A stretch of DNA of 26,311 nucleotides. It comes from a virus. The stretch is from the IMG/VR virus record IMGVR_UViG_3300027513_000042, positions 1 to 26,311 of that record. One strand, given 5' to 3'. Shown here one piece after another: positions 26,238 through 26,311 of the stretch. Position numbers and translations under genes: made by a program. Below the pieces are notes generated by a model. That model ran no database searches. It saw nothing but the letters and a program-made list of their open reading frames with translations, and had not been told where the DNA came from. How positions within the stretch are numbered: the stretch's first letter is position 1; each line of letters starts with the position of its first letter.

Positions 26238-26311
26238 GTATCGGACGGCTTTCGGGAGTAATCGGCGACTACGGGCGTCCACGGTGAGGTAAGGGGAGGT
26301 ATTTTGCGGAG
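26234..26311 (-). CDS. 3' end of the gene upstream of the terminase (partial)
   Basis: The right edge holds only the tail of a minus-strand gene. One frame stays open from 26311 and stops at 26236-26234 (25 residues, ending ADYSRKPSDT), overlapping the terminase GTG as GTGA like many junctions here. A second frame stops at 26271-26269 and is the one that continues the left-edge HNH gene if the ends are joined. Which is real depends on the missing sequence; it may be a small terminase subunit or the HNH gene. Confidence 0.35.
   Translation of the reverse strand, partial: LRKIPPLTSPWTPVVADYSRKPSDT

Overview
The window looks like most or all of the genome of a small, GC-rich, long-tailed (siphovirus-type) dsDNA phage. 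A single gene set covers packaging (large terminase, portal), head (protease fused to major capsid protein), connectors, tail tube, frameshifted tail assembly chaperones, tape measure, tail tip with a pectin-lyase fold, an M23 endolysin with several small membrane proteins, and a replication/regulation block. No integrase, DNA polymerase or tRNA was recognised. The host is inferred, not seen. High GC, frequent GTG starts and -10 boxes 6-7 nt from start codons (leaderless mRNAs) fit an actinobacterium best; Deinococcus-type or Chloroflexi hosts are not excluded.

Layout: almost everything is on the minus strand, so genes are read from high to low coordinates. Packaging, head and tail genes occupy 26.2 kb down to 10.0 kb. 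A strong TTGACA/TAGAGT promoter with a palindromic operator at 9942-9976 then starts a second block (9939 to 2661): a Fis-like HTH regulator, small membrane and zinc-ribbon proteins, a putative ssDNA-annealing protein, winged-helix and HNH proteins, a replication-type protein with a palindrome-rich linker, an exported RlpA-like protein and the endolysin. A third leftward block (2090 to 1) carries a holin-like protein, a 57-aa membrane protein, a glycosyltransferase and an HNH endonuclease that runs off the left edge. HNH genes often sit next to the terminase, and its frame stays open across the two window ends, so the ends may be neighbours on a circular or circularly permuted genome of about 26.3 kb. 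The promoter near 2115 could then drive the late genes.

The only plus-strand genes are two coupled genes at 2164-2654: an HExxH metallopeptidase-like protein and a 38-aa four-cysteine zinc protein. They have their own leaderless extended -10 promoter and are bracketed by an exact 16-bp direct repeat (2099-2114 and 2678-2693). This looks like an inserted moron cassette that also created a compact divergent promoter. It is the most novel element in the window.

Genes are packed very tightly. More than twenty start codons overlap the preceding stop as ATGA or GTGA, which fixes most starts and reveals several genes under 60 codons. No gene-free stretch exceeds 130 bases; the largest gaps are 20315-20441, 20931-21024, 2091-2163, 9940-10011 and 17152-17223.
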